A stretch of DNA of 64,000 nucleotides, taken from NCBI GenBank assembly GCA_003116995.1, contig BDSL01000001.1, forward strand, positions 496,001 through 560,000, given 5' to 3'. The notes under the pieces were generated by a model. The model saw nothing but the letters and a program-made list of their open reading frames with translations, had not been told where the DNA came from and did not search any database. How positions within the stretch are numbered: the first letter of the stretch is position 1; the number at the start of each line of letters is the position of its first letter. The position numbers and the translations under genes are program-made. The stretch is from Yamagishiella unicocca (taxonomy: Eukaryota; Chlorophyta; Chlorophyceae; Chlamydomonadales; Volvocaceae). Shown in pieces: positions 42,509 through 54,500 of the stretch.

Positions 42509-45376
42509 CTAAATTAGTCGTCGCTCCGGTGCCGCGTTAATGTCGTACAATGGGTTGGCTTGCGAGTTCCTCCAAGGCGGGCCTCCGCTGCCGCCCACAA
42601 ACCTGCTCTCAGCCTGTGGCTGCATCACACCGCTGCCGTGGCGGCCGTTCCCGCTGCCCACCGAAAAGTGCGTCCTTGCCAGCAGGCGGCCTTCAACGGA
42701 CATCCGAGCATCTGCTCGAGCAGCAGCAGCGACTGACGCGGCCCTGGAGCCCTGCCTTGCCTGCGACATCGACATGGCGTCAGCCGCCGACAAGCCGGCT
42801 GCGCCAACGCCAAAACTGCGGCTGGGGTCTGACATTAGCACGCTTCGGAGCTGCGACGGGTGCCCGGGCAGCGGCGGCTTCCCGGGTGCTGCGGCCTCGA
42901 CCTGCAGGCGCAGAGGCAATGGCATGCGTACGACACGAGTTCAATGGCAAAGCGTCGAGTGAACTCCTCGTTGATTCCTCGTTGGCTGTATGTCTTATTT
43001 GCCGGGACATTCTTTGATCCCTCGTACGAACGCGTCAGGCCTCAGGCCGCGCGGATTGCAAGCGCCGCCTCGTCCAATAAGCCCCTCTGTACAGTACGAT
43101 ATCTCTCTCGTCACTCCCAAAGTGGGGTCAGGAACTACCCACCGTGGGACGGCTTGCCGAGTGGAGGTCTTGGCGAAACCCTGGGCCTGAGCTTGCCTCC
43201 GAGGCGTGGCTCGCTGAACTGCTCGCCGTGTAAACATCTGCCTCCACGTCGCCGAGTGGTGTGGCACCCCGATGCGGACTTGCCGCGATGCTGTAGGCGG
43301 AGCCGGTCCGCGTTGTCCTGGGCGACTTTCTGGCCCCGTCATACACGCCGGCCGGTGTCGGCGCGAGCGAATGCGAAGCGGCGTCCCTCGCAACTGAAGC
43401 AGCGGGAGCCCGCCGGCACACCCACACTAGTATAAGTACGAGCACTGCACAGCATCGGGGCACACGCGGCGGCGGGGTGGAACAGTATTGTTACGGTGCC
43501 GTAGGCATTGAGAGGACTCGCCGGAAGCCCATAGCGCGGTGCGTGCTACACTTACAAACGTGGCGGCCCAGTCGCGATTTGGCTGCACGGGTTTACAGGC
43601 ACTACCCAATGATAAAGGCGTGTTGAGAGGTGGATTGAGGCGGGTGAGTAACCTACACGTGAGTGCGCGCACCTGCCGCAGCCACCGTCGCAATCACCAC
43701 CGTGACAGTGATGGCAACCGCCTTTGACGTCTTGTTGGTTGACTCCTCTGTTGCACTGGCCGCGGCAGAGCCGGCGTCAGACCCTGGCGGCGGTGGAGTT
43801 TCCAGCTCCCTGGCGTCTGGTGGTGCCACGGGGGCGAGGACAGGCGGCCCGGCCCGTGGATTCGCACCGGGGGCCGGAGGGATGGCAGCTGACTGCGGCT
43901 GTGGCGGGCCTGGGGCGGGCCCTGAGACGACCACAGGGGGCGGGGCACGCTGGAGCACCAACGGCTGCACAAATGGAGGCGGAGGTGGAGGCCGTAGCGA
44001 CGCTGGGACGGATGGCGGCGGGCGCGGAGGCACTTTGTTCCCAAAGGTGTATAACGGAATCGGCGGTTCTGGAGGCTTATTCGGCGGCAGTGGAAGGAAG
44101 GGGAAAGACGGCTGGTAAGGGCGAAAGCCCTGGGTAGGGGCTGGGGGAGGGGAATCCGGCCAGGACGGAGTCCGCGGGAAGGGCCAGCGGGGGGGCCAGG
44201 GCTGCGGCGGCGCGGGCGGCGGACCCGGTGGCGGCGGTGACGGTGGAGGGGGCCGCGGAGGGCTCGGCGGTGAGGGCCCCGGTGGCCTTGGCGACGGCGG
44301 CGGCGCGGGCGGCGGCCGCGGTGGCCACGGCGGTCGTGGCGGCGCTATGGGGGGATTAGTGACGCAGCCGGAGCTCGATGCGATGGTTCCTGCAGGGCAG
44401 CGGCAGCGCCATGAGGTGTTGAGAGGAAACCCTCCAGGAGCACCCGGCCATTAGGGGCACCCGACGCACACGCCTGCAGCCACCACGTGCTCCCGGTAGC
44501 GAGCGGACCCCCACGCGCTCCGTCCCAGTTCAATCGAGCCCGCATCCCTCTGCCCAAGCACTCCTAGCTGCAGCCCAGGCAGCGGATCGACCAGGGCTCG
44601 AGCCCTTGCGCCGAGTGGTCTAGTGCGCCGGAGGATGCACCTAGCACCGCCAAGTGTATCGCGCCCTCTGCATTACACACATAGCTGCCACTCCTACATT
44701 TTTTTATAGCCAAGCCAGCAAAAACGCGTCGTCGCACCTGATGGGCAGGCAGGATAAGGCGAGCAGCCGAAGGCATCCGGCCCGTCATCCATGCAGGTCA
44801 AGTTCTTTGGCGTGCAATAAGTTGAGGTATACATCCTGCCCCCGTAGCTGGCACAGCAATCCATCGCCCGGCACGCCGCGGGAGTAGAGTTGGTGACGGT
44901 GATCCATGCGCCACAGCTGCCGTACTGCGGCGGCAGCGCCTCGCAGGTAGTGTTGCCGGGTGGCGAGGGGCAGGGTGTGGAGTAGTTCCAGGCTGTTGGG
45001 ATGGTGACGTTGGCGCCGCACGGGTCTGGAGGATGGGGCAGCCGCGTGGGGGAATGCGGAATGAGTGCGTGGGTGATGGGGTGTAGTGCGGGATCATAGC
45101 CGGCGTGGCGGTGTGGCGGTGTTGCGACAGAAGAAGGCAGGAGCGCCGGCCGCCAGGAAACAAGGGCCGCCGCGATGCCAGCAATGACGTTACACAGGTG
45201 TACGCAGGCTGCGGACAAGGCATGCGCTACGAGGCATCCCGCGATCATAAGCACGAATTCAACTGTACATGTCCAAAATATTAGTGTGTCGTACTTTGCA
45301 GCCAGCAGGCATCATCGAACTGCGTCGGTCCGGCCCTTGTCGAGAACTTGCGGCAGGTAACTTGACCGGCAGCGAC
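42509..45376 (-). CDS. single-pass cell-surface protein: Cys-rich head, Pro-rich rod, cytoplasmic tail (5' incomplete)
   Basis: Minus-strand exons 45376-45295, 45025-44738, 44344-43673, 43444-43143 and 42901-42509 join in phase to 579 codons including TAG. Part 1 is extracellular and Cys-rich (ACRAMDCCASYGGRMYTSTY, TCMDDGPDAFGCSPYPAC) with at least five N-glycosylation sequons (NVT, NYS, NTT, NST, NLT). Part 2 is about 190 residues of PPRPPWPP / PPPPSPPPPG type, the hydroxyproline-rich rod typical of volvocine wall and matrix proteins. Part 3 is a membrane helix split by an intron (KAVAITVTVVIATVAAA joined to VLVLILVWVCRR; the Arg pair marks the inside). Part 4 is a tail of about 220 residues, Ser/Ala/Arg-rich, with NPLYDINAAPERRLI at the C-terminus. 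The N-terminus with signal peptide lies upstream. An open frame continuing to 45592, with a possible 55-nt intron (donor after 45432), may supply more. I do not recognise the head domain. A receptor or matrix anchor is inferred from topology only. Confidence 0.7.
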
Positions 45377-45432
45377 CTGGCAACGTTGGAAAGAGTTGAG
45401 GCGTGGAATTAATGTTATGATCATGTATACCT

Positions 45433-48400
45433 TGAGGAACAATAAAATGCGAGTATCGTTGTGCATCATAGACGCCGCTGTCTTCCAAGACATACAGGCG
45501 TCGGCACGGATTTCCCTCGCGGTCGTTGATGGCCCCTTCACGAATGGGCTTTTGCCCGAGGCAACCCTTTGGACGAAGGCTAATATGTTCAAATTACTGC
45601 CACCTCACCTGCAAAATGCAGGCGATTACTAGCACTACCGCCGTTCTCCGCAAGGCGATGAAGGCAACCATACACCGTGAGCTGCCACAGGAGGCCCAAT
45701 TGGGGCGAATATATTGGCCTAATGTTAGTGAACGCAAGCGAAATTGTTGAGGACTCGATCATACGTCTTTGGCCACCGAAGGGAAAGGCATGTCGTCTTC
45801 GTATTCTGCCTAAGTATTGAAAATATATGTTGTACCGTAGATTAGGGAATGCTGAGAAGGGCGAGCGAGATCGACAGAACGGGGGTGTCGTTTCGCAGGT
45901 AACCGACGGAACTAATTAAGGTAAGTTGAAGCCAGGTAAGCGCAGCTCCTCTCCCGTGGTAGACAGCAGTCCTTGCGCCAGATTAATGCATGCATTATTT
46001 TTTAGACGACTCAATGCATCATCTTTCTTAGGTGTGTTGCCCTCGGGGCCGCACCGCAACCGCCTCGTCTGCTTCTCCGCCGGCGACAGCATAAGCTCCT
46101 CGGTTGCGTAAACGATTTCCTTGGAGGCCAACATTTCTGTGATTGGCATTGGCGTCGTGCAATACCGGTAGTCACCACCGTTAATCAACGAGGACTTGCA
46201 GGAGGCCCGGACCTGCTCTTTGCAAAGCAAGCAGCCTGTTCATGATTCCTTACCTCGCAGCTTCGGTATAAATGGTCTTCCAAGTGTCTACGCCGCGATT
46301 GACCCGAACTTCGTCGGGCCCGCCCGACCACAAACAGGCACAAACCGACCGATGCCACTAGGGTCGCTGATGACGCAAAGAGTTCAGGCTGAGATCCCCA
46401 AATTGCGACCTAGCGAGACGAAAAATGGCTGGCTGTGCGGCAAACTGCTGCCGATGCAATCGCGGACCGGCGCGGACGGGATTGCAGATGTACCATTCCA
46501 ATCTGGTCAGAAACCGTGTCCCACTGGTCCAGTCCGCATTGCACAATACAATGTCAAATCAGTTAATGTAGCATCTATCGTTCCTGTTCCTCGTGCGCAC
46601 AACTGGCAGGGACACCCGCATGCGCACGCTGAGACACGACATATGGCCTCTTCGCCATCAGTCAGCACCAGTCAGTATAGTACGACACAGCGAGTAACCA
46701 TCGCAGCGCGTGCGGAGTGTCGCAGTCCGTAATCTAAGGACATGTGTTGCGCCCTACGGTTAACATCGTTTGGTATATGTAGTTACATGGTTTGATTGCC
46801 TGTCATTACGGTAGTTGTATCAGCGTTATCGTTATAGTTGGATGCGAGGCCAACGGACACGTGTAAATGTGTCGGCGGCCGATTGTGTATTCGCTCCAGG
46901 GATGGCGGTTAGCCACGTTCGAGAGCGCACCTAGGCGCGCTGCCAGGAATGCAAGCGCACCCTCGACGTTGCGAAGCAGCCATGTTAAGGGTGTGCCTTG
47001 TTTTACAGATACAGCGCTCGATGGCGGCCTTATTCTTGAAATTGACCTTCACGGCGAGGCCGAGGCCATCGGAGTCTTGTTGGTGAATACTGCCCTCATG
47101 GAGACGATATATTGATTTTTATAAAGCTACCACACAGGAGAGCGACTGATCGTCGACCAAAATCGCTGCACCTATCGCTTGCCTTACTAAAATACACGTG
47201 CTATCGATAGCACAGCCTCTTGGTAGCACAGCCTATTCAGATCCCCCACCGGCTCCCGCCAGCAGCTGAGCAGCAGGGATGGCAGGCTTCATCCGCCTAT
47301 GATCTCGTATGGGGCGGCAACGCGCATAAGACCGTTGTTGTCGCTGGCGGTATTGTCGCAGCAAGGTTGCCAGTTTGCTTAGGGCCAATGGGGCCCACAC
47401 GCCCTGTTGGCAGCAATACCCTAACTTGGAGGCCAAAGCGGATGAAGGGCCATTGCCAACTCCCCAGCCGAAGCCGCACCCGTACGACCACCGGTTTGCT
47501 TAGGGCCATGCATTGCCGTATGAACTCGTCATAGGGAGGTCAGCGGCGGCATGGCTGGGTGCCTGTCGATACAGCATACGGCCGCCCGTGTACGCCTTGT
47601 CAGCCGCGAAGCCATCCACGCGAACGTCACTTCCCATCGCCGACTTTGGGATGGGCCAACAACGCTGCGCCTGTTGTTCCGCCGCATCAGCCGCCGTTGT
47701 AGCTGACACAGCCGCTGCTCTGGATTCGCTGCAGCTGGCTGGCACTGGAGGCGTAACGACTTCCGAATGCTCCTGCCCTCTCCGGCCGAACAAGGGGGCG
47801 TCGTCCTGGGTGGTAGAGGGGGCGGCGCCGTGGGACAAAGGAGCGTATCGTAAGATGTTCTTAGGGACAAGGAATGTGAACATCATTCAAACCGGTTACA
47901 AGGCTTCCGCGCATGCCTTGGGTATGTTCATTGGTGGTGTCTATGGCAGCAACGCAAGGCCGGGACCGTGGGACGAGGGCGGGAACCTCGGTTGGGTTTG
48001 GAATCACAAAGTCACCGTATGGGCACAACAACTTGCCAACATTCACTTCTCAAAGACAGATATTAAGAAGGCATATAATTATATTCCGTGTGCGCCTGTG
48101 CTCGTTCCGTGCTGGCGCTTGGCATTCGCCCAGGAAGAGGATCGCGCTTTCAGTAATGGTGGATGTTCGGGTGTATCCATTCCATATGCTAAGTATCATG
48201 TTTGATGAAGCCGTTCGTGGGCGGATATCCCGTCATCGATCGATGTCTAGTTATGCACATGTCGGACGGTTGCTCCATGGGCCGCAAAAAATGCATCAAT
48301 TAGGCAGCCAATTGCGTGCATGTGCCACTAGTTAGGTGCGTTGCATCTTTGTATAGGCCATCCTCAGTGACGGTGACGACAAGATCGGCAACGTCGACAC

Positions 48401-48579
48401 ATACATTTAGGACCTTGCCCTGCACCTTTCATGCGATTTAACATTTCGCTGTCGAACAGGGGACCTGATCAAAGTTCGTGTGTATAGGTGTGTATCTCGG
48501 GCGTGAACTAGCGCGTGCAGACGGCTGAACTTCTCTCTGCTGTTTCGGGAGCGCACGCTCGATAGCAAAGATAGCAAGG
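45433..48579. other. upstream of HRGP membrane protein gene; unassigned open frames
   Basis: Minus-strand 45930-46230 (containing NGGDYRYCTTPMPITEM) has coding-like composition and two Cys, and could be an upstream exon of the HRGP gene, but I find no matching donor. The plus-strand open frame 47513-48205 (230 codons, no ATG start) has no recognisable motif. The CAND1 promoter should lie just left of 48580. Confidence 0.35.
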
Positions 48580-51500
48580 ATGGCGAACACCGCGCTAGTC
48601 GTCATCCTGGAGAAGATTGCCAGCAAAGACAAAGACTTCCGATATATGGCGACGTCGGACCTGCTGCATGAGCTGCAAAAGGACACGTTCAAGGCGGATA
48701 CTGAACTGGAGAAGAAGCTTTGCGCCGTGGTTCTGACTCAATTGGAGGATCCATCAGGGGACATTTCTAACCTAGCAGTCAGCTGGTAAGCCTGAGTTCG
48801 ATCTCTCACACATGGCGTCTGCGCGTTGCAGGTCGGGATGCGTGCGGCAAGCACCCTGTCCCAGAAGTGGGACGATATCGGAATGGCAATAGCTAACAGC
48901 GCAATGGGACATACAGGCGTACCGAAACCCGTTCAGCGGTCCAAACGCTCACAAAGGCTTTCACTCGCTCGCCGCAATGTTTCCTATCGCCCCCTCGCAT
49001 TCCCTGCAGCCTTGGCTACCTTGCTCGAAAGGTGGCAGATGCGCGAGCCGAGGACATGGTGCGACAGCTGTGCGATAAGGTTGCGGGTGCAGGGCCCGCC
49101 TCAGGCGGGAGCAGCGCCGCCAGCAAAGCCCGCGACGCACAACGCGAGATTGCGGCCATTGGCCTCAAGGCGCTCATTAAGGAGCTTCAGGGAGGGGGAG
49201 GGGCTACCGGGGCGCCAGGCACCCAGCTTGCCAGCAGTGCGTCCAACATCATTGCGTTGCGTATGCTGGAAGGCCTGACGACACACAAGGTAACCGGTTG
49301 AGGCAAAAGACCGATGGCGGAACAGCGCGGGGGACGGACCTTTCAGGACGGGCTAGGGGCGCTTGATCTGACCTGCTGATTAACCAAGGGATGGAGGCGG
49401 CCGGCTTGCAGGCATATGTGGCGCCGGCTCCGAATGTTTTGGGCGTTCAAACCCACTTCCCTTCTTGCCATCGGCGATACCCCCTTGCGCAGCACCGCAC
49501 GTCAGCGCGCTCCGTCTTTTGCCTCCATCGGCGACATATGCATGGGCCACTTCTGTGCTGGGCGCGCGCGGCAGTGGCGGCCTGCCAAGCCGCGCCTCTC
49601 ACCCTATCCTCCCCCCTAACCACTCCTGGCGGCTGCAGAACGACAGCGAAGTCGTGGGTCACGTGCTGGACATCCTGACGGAGCTCATCCACCGCTTCGG
49701 GGGGCTGCTGGCGGCGGAGCACTGCCGCATCCGGGACGCGCTGCTGAGCGCCCTGGGCGAGGGGCGCCTGGTCATGCGCAAGAAGGCGCTGCAGGGCCTA
49801 GGTGGGTGGTGGGGCGGGGGCGGGGCACTCCCTCGGCCTGGCGCCACGGCTCAACTGGCGCTGAGGCGGGCGGGCAACGGACAGGTTGACGATATGTGGC
49901 ATGCCACCAACCACAGAGCTCAGCTCGGGGAGATGTCGAAAGGAGCGCGTGGTTTGGGTCGATACGTACTGGCTATTGGCACAGATATGGGGTCGTACAC
50001 CGCGGGGTATGGGGGGTTGGGCGCTGGTATGCGGTTACACTGGACGTGCCGGCGCGCGCCAGACAGCCCTGGGGGGCTACGGGGCGAGGCTGACCAGCCG
50101 GCGGGGAGGCTCGTGGGAGTCCAGGGTGACTGTCTGCATCGCCTATACCATTGGCCGTACTAGGCGGGTGCAGCTGAGGCGCGGTTAGCCCGGCGCGCAG
50201 GGGTCTCCAACACAAACCGGTCGACCCTACCCGCCAGAAGCAACAGCATCAACAGCACCCCTCCCGCCCTGTGCCGTACGTGTGTTCCCGGCATCGCAGC
50301 CGCGCTGTCCGTGTTCCTGAGCGACGACGCCCTGGCCGGCGTGGTGTCGTTCTTGTTGACGGCGCTGCAGGCGCCCAACGTCAAGGCCGACTTCGCGCGG
50401 ACCTACATCCAGGCAGTCGGGCAGATCAGGTGCGGCTGGAGGGGGAGGGGGAGAAAACACAGGTGTATACGGCATAGTTAACCGAACGGTCTCCGCGGCA
50501 TCAGGAGCCGCTGCTTCGCACAGTCGGGTGACCTGTGAACCCACTTCTCCGGTGCGATGAGGCACCTAAGGTCTACAATTGCCGTCCTTTCGGGGCCAAA
50601 GCCGCTGTGTATGTGTACCCATCACCCCGCCCCGGTTACCCCCACCCGCCGCCCTGCGCCCGCCCGCCCCGCTCGCAGCCGCGCGGTGGGCTACCGGTTC
50701 GGCCGCTACCTTGTCACCGCAGTGCCCCTCGCCATCTCCCACTGCGACAAGGCAGCGGAGGGCGATGATGAGCTGCGGGAGCACTGCCTGCAGGTGGGGG
50801 TCGGCTGGCGGAGGAAACCAGACGCGGCGGTAATCGTGATGCATTGCCAGGGGTCGGCCTGCGGGTACCTGGGCAGCACGGGCCGGAGGGCCGCGAGGAC
50901 TGGGTCTTAGGGTGTTAGTGGGAGGGAGAGGATCGAAGCGCGCCAGTCAGGATGCCGACGCGGTGCCGGTGTCAAGTTTTGTTCCTCTCACAGTGTGCCT
51001 ACAATTACCGCTGGCAGCCATTGCTGGTGTGAGCAGGGGCTCAGCAGACGGTTTTAAGGTTGAGAGTGGGTTTGGGAGAGGGCATGGTTTAGGAGGGGTA
51101 ACGGAGGAGCTGGAGCGCGCGGTTGGGCGCGGCCCGAGGTGACGTAGTCCTACATGACGTGACGAAGGGCGGCGTTGGGGAACACCAGCCCCCACGTCTT
51201 TTGAGCAGCGTACGAAGCACGGAAGCTCCACAGTGCAGCCCAGTGCAGGCGAGCACGCCAGGCATGCGATGTGCATCGCAGCGACTGGCGGAGTCAGAAG
51301 GGCGGTGCTGACATGTGGAGTACGTGGGTCGGGCGCAGTTCTGTGGCCTGACGCAAAAGGTGGCACGTCTTGTGCCGGCAGATTAGGCAACCCATTCAGC
51401 CGGCCGCCGTCATGTCGGGTTTCGAACAGGCGCAACCATGCCAGTACCCGGTCCTTTTTTATCCACTGCACCCAACTCGTCGAACCAGGAGAACTCCCCC

Positions 51501-54500
51501 CCCCAGTTCTCCAGCTAGCGCCTAAAGCCAACCGGTTTCGCGAAACGTTTCCTTGCGTCACGCGGGGGTCTCGCTTCCGTTATTCTAGCCGCCGAAGGTC
51601 GACGTACGACCTCCGTCTTTTCCTCACCCAAGTCCTCCAGCATGCATCCACGGGTACTCCTCGCACCCCCCACTCACGCCGTGGGCCCCCTCCTCAGGCG
51701 CTGGAGGGCTTCGTGCTGCGCTGCCCGCACGACACTCGGCCGCAGCTGGAGGCGCTGCTGGCCGCTGCGCTGCGTTACCTGCGCTACGACCCCAACTTCG
51801 CAGCCGACGACGACGAGGGCGGCGACGAGGACATGGGTGATGGCGACGATGAGGGCGATGAGGACGCGGACGGGTGCGGGAGGGGGAGGCAGCGAGAAGA
51901 AGCGGGAGGGGGAGGGGGAAGGGCCGGGCTCGAAGGGGGAGGGCCCGGGCTCGGAGGGGCGAGACATCGTCACGCGGTGTGGCAGGCGCGGTGTAGGTGG
52001 TTGCGTGCGCACGACACAAGCGTCGTAGTCCTGGGTACAGTCCAGCGGCATTGTTACTCGCGTGTCCATGTGAGTTCGGTCCAGGGCTTTGCGCTGCTCT
52101 GCACTGGCAAGTTGTCACTTGATAGCCCTTCATTTGCTTCCAACGCTGCAGTGACGACGGCGACGAGTACTCGGATGATGAGGACATGAGCTGGAAGGTG
52201 CGGAGTGTGCCGGCGTGCCCAGCCTGGGAAGGAGGGTGTGCCGAGTCGTGAGCGAAGGGCGTGGTTGCCTTTGGCGGTGTCCGGCGACAAGCTCACTGCA
52301 CTGCGGCACTCCCCGCGCAGACGCCTAGGAAGATCAGGAACAGGGCTTGTGTTACGATGTGCCGCCCTCCGCCCTCCCGCCCAACACTCCCCGGCGCCCC
52401 TGCCGGCTGCCCCCTCCGCGCCTAGGTCCGCCGTGCCGCCACCCGCATCGTGTCCGCGCTGGTGTCGCGCTACCCGGACGCGCTGCCCGCCCTGTACCGC
52501 GCCTCGCTGGCTGAGCTGGTGGCGCGGTTCGACCGCGAGCGGGAGGAGGGCGTCAAGGCGGACGTGTTTGCGGCGCTGAGCGAGATGCTGGCGCAGGTGG
52601 GAGCTACGGCTGGTCGCTACGCAGCGAACGACGCGAGCAGGTGAGGGGGGGCCGGAGCAGGTGAGGGGGGCCCGGGAGCAGGTGGGGGGGCCGGGAGCAG
52701 GTGAGGGGGGCCCTGGAGCAGGTGGGGGGGCCTGGGAGCAGGTGAGGGGGGGCCGGGAGCAGGCCGGAAGTTGAGCTGCAGAAGAGGCGTGTACAGGTAG
52801 AGGGAGTTGGCAGTTGGCGTTCATCATCATCCTGGATGCAGCCCCAGCACCCTTGGCTGAGACCGTGTAGACCGCTCCCAGCGGTTGCACGAGGCCCCTT
52901 AGCTCTGCGCGCCCCCAACGTCTCGTCTGCCCCTCTCCACTCTGGACCCCAAACTTTGCTTGCTTGCGCCCCCGTCCACTGCTCGTGTGCGCCCTCCTCG
53001 GCCGGCAGCCCCCTCTCGCTGCTCGCGGCGGACGTGGCCACCATCGTCCGCGCCTCCGCCAAGCAGCTGCGGGACAAGTCGCCCAAGACCCGCGTCGGCG
53101 TGTTCGGCGTGTTGCGCCAGCTGGTTGCGGTGCAGGCCTCCGCCATGTCGGGGCAGGTGGACACGCTGGTGCCCGGACTGCTCGCGGCGCTCAACGTAAG
53201 CCTGGTGATGGGCTCCGCCCCATGACGAGTGAAGCTGACCGTGTTACTATTCATAGGGCTACCTGTGACGAACACCTGCTCTGGGCATGGAACCCCAACG
53301 CAGTTGTTCTAACCTTACTTTGCTCATGGTGCCTTGCCGCACGTCGCGCTGTGCGTGAAATGGCTCAACAGCTCATGACTCCAATAGGTCACGACACTTT
53401 ATCGTACAGCGTGCCACGCTCTGGCGCCTGTACGAACCCACCTCCGGCACAGAGTCAAACACAGAAACCCTAAATGCCAGTGGAGCTCTGAACCGTTTGC
53501 TAACTGCTCCGTGTTGCCCTGTCCTTCGTTTCCTCAGGACAAGAGCGGCAACACCGGCCTCAAGATCGAGGCTCTGGGCTTCCTGCGCCAGACCATCGCC
53601 GCCACCCCGCCGGCCGTGTTCCAGCCGCACACCAAGCAGCTGGCGCCCGCCGTCTTCACGTGCGTCAACGAGCGGTACTACAAGGTGCGGCTTGCGTCTC
53701 TGAATGGGCGCGAGGACTTGGCCCGCGGTGACGGCGGGGCTTGTGGGCGGGGGGCTGGACAGCTAGGGGGTGAGGCGGTCAGGACGCCTCTGACCAAGTC
53801 GAACCTGACGACGGCGGCAACCACGGGCCCTTGCCTGCTTTGGAGGATGCGCCCAGTAGCAGCCAGCAGCGCGGCGAGCACACGACTTGCTCGCGGGCTT
53901 GCTAGCTCCTCCTTGCGGGCGTCTGAGGTCCCTCCCGGTTGTTCCCGTGAGCAGGTGGCCGCGGAGGCTCTCCGTGTGTGTGAGGCGCTGGTGGGGGTGC
54001 TGCGGCCCGACCAGGCCGCACCCGTGCCGCCGGCTCAGGCGCCGCTGGTGCTGCCGCTGTACCAGGCCGTCATGACGCGGCTCAGGTGGGGAAGCGGAAA
54101 CACGGCCTGCGGGTGCAGCCCTGGCGTTGCGGGGAATAGCAGGGACTGGCGGCAGAGCGGCGGGGCTTTGCGACGCAGGCTAGCGATGACATGACTGCTC
54201 GGACTCCCTGTTCCTGTCGGCTTCACACCTTGCTTCAGCTTCACACCTTCCTTCAGCTCCACACATTTATAGCCGAGGGGCAGGTTGTGTCGTTGCCATC
54301 TCGAGTCCCCTCATATCCACCCTCCGGTGGCTGCTGCGCGTCTGAGTTGCGCAGTGCGACCGATCAAGACCAAGAGGTGAAGGAGTGCGCGATCGGCGCG
54401 ATGGCTGCCGCCGTGGCGCGCTTGGGTGACTTGTTGCAGAACGAGGTGGGTGCGGAGCCGGGCAGCTGGGCCGGCAGCGCACATGAAGGTCTCAAGGGCG

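Noticed and set aside
45246..45248. ATG at 45248 (minus) as start of the HRGP membrane protein
   Set aside because: Reading from it runs through a pyrimidine tract and strong acceptor (CTCCAG at 45026-45031). Joining the upstream exon 45376-45295 in matching phase fits better.
47513..48205. 230-codon plus-strand open frame upstream of CAND1
   Set aside because: Begins at a non-ATG codon, mixed composition, no recognisable domain, and overlapping minus-strand frames of similar quality; kept only as a note.
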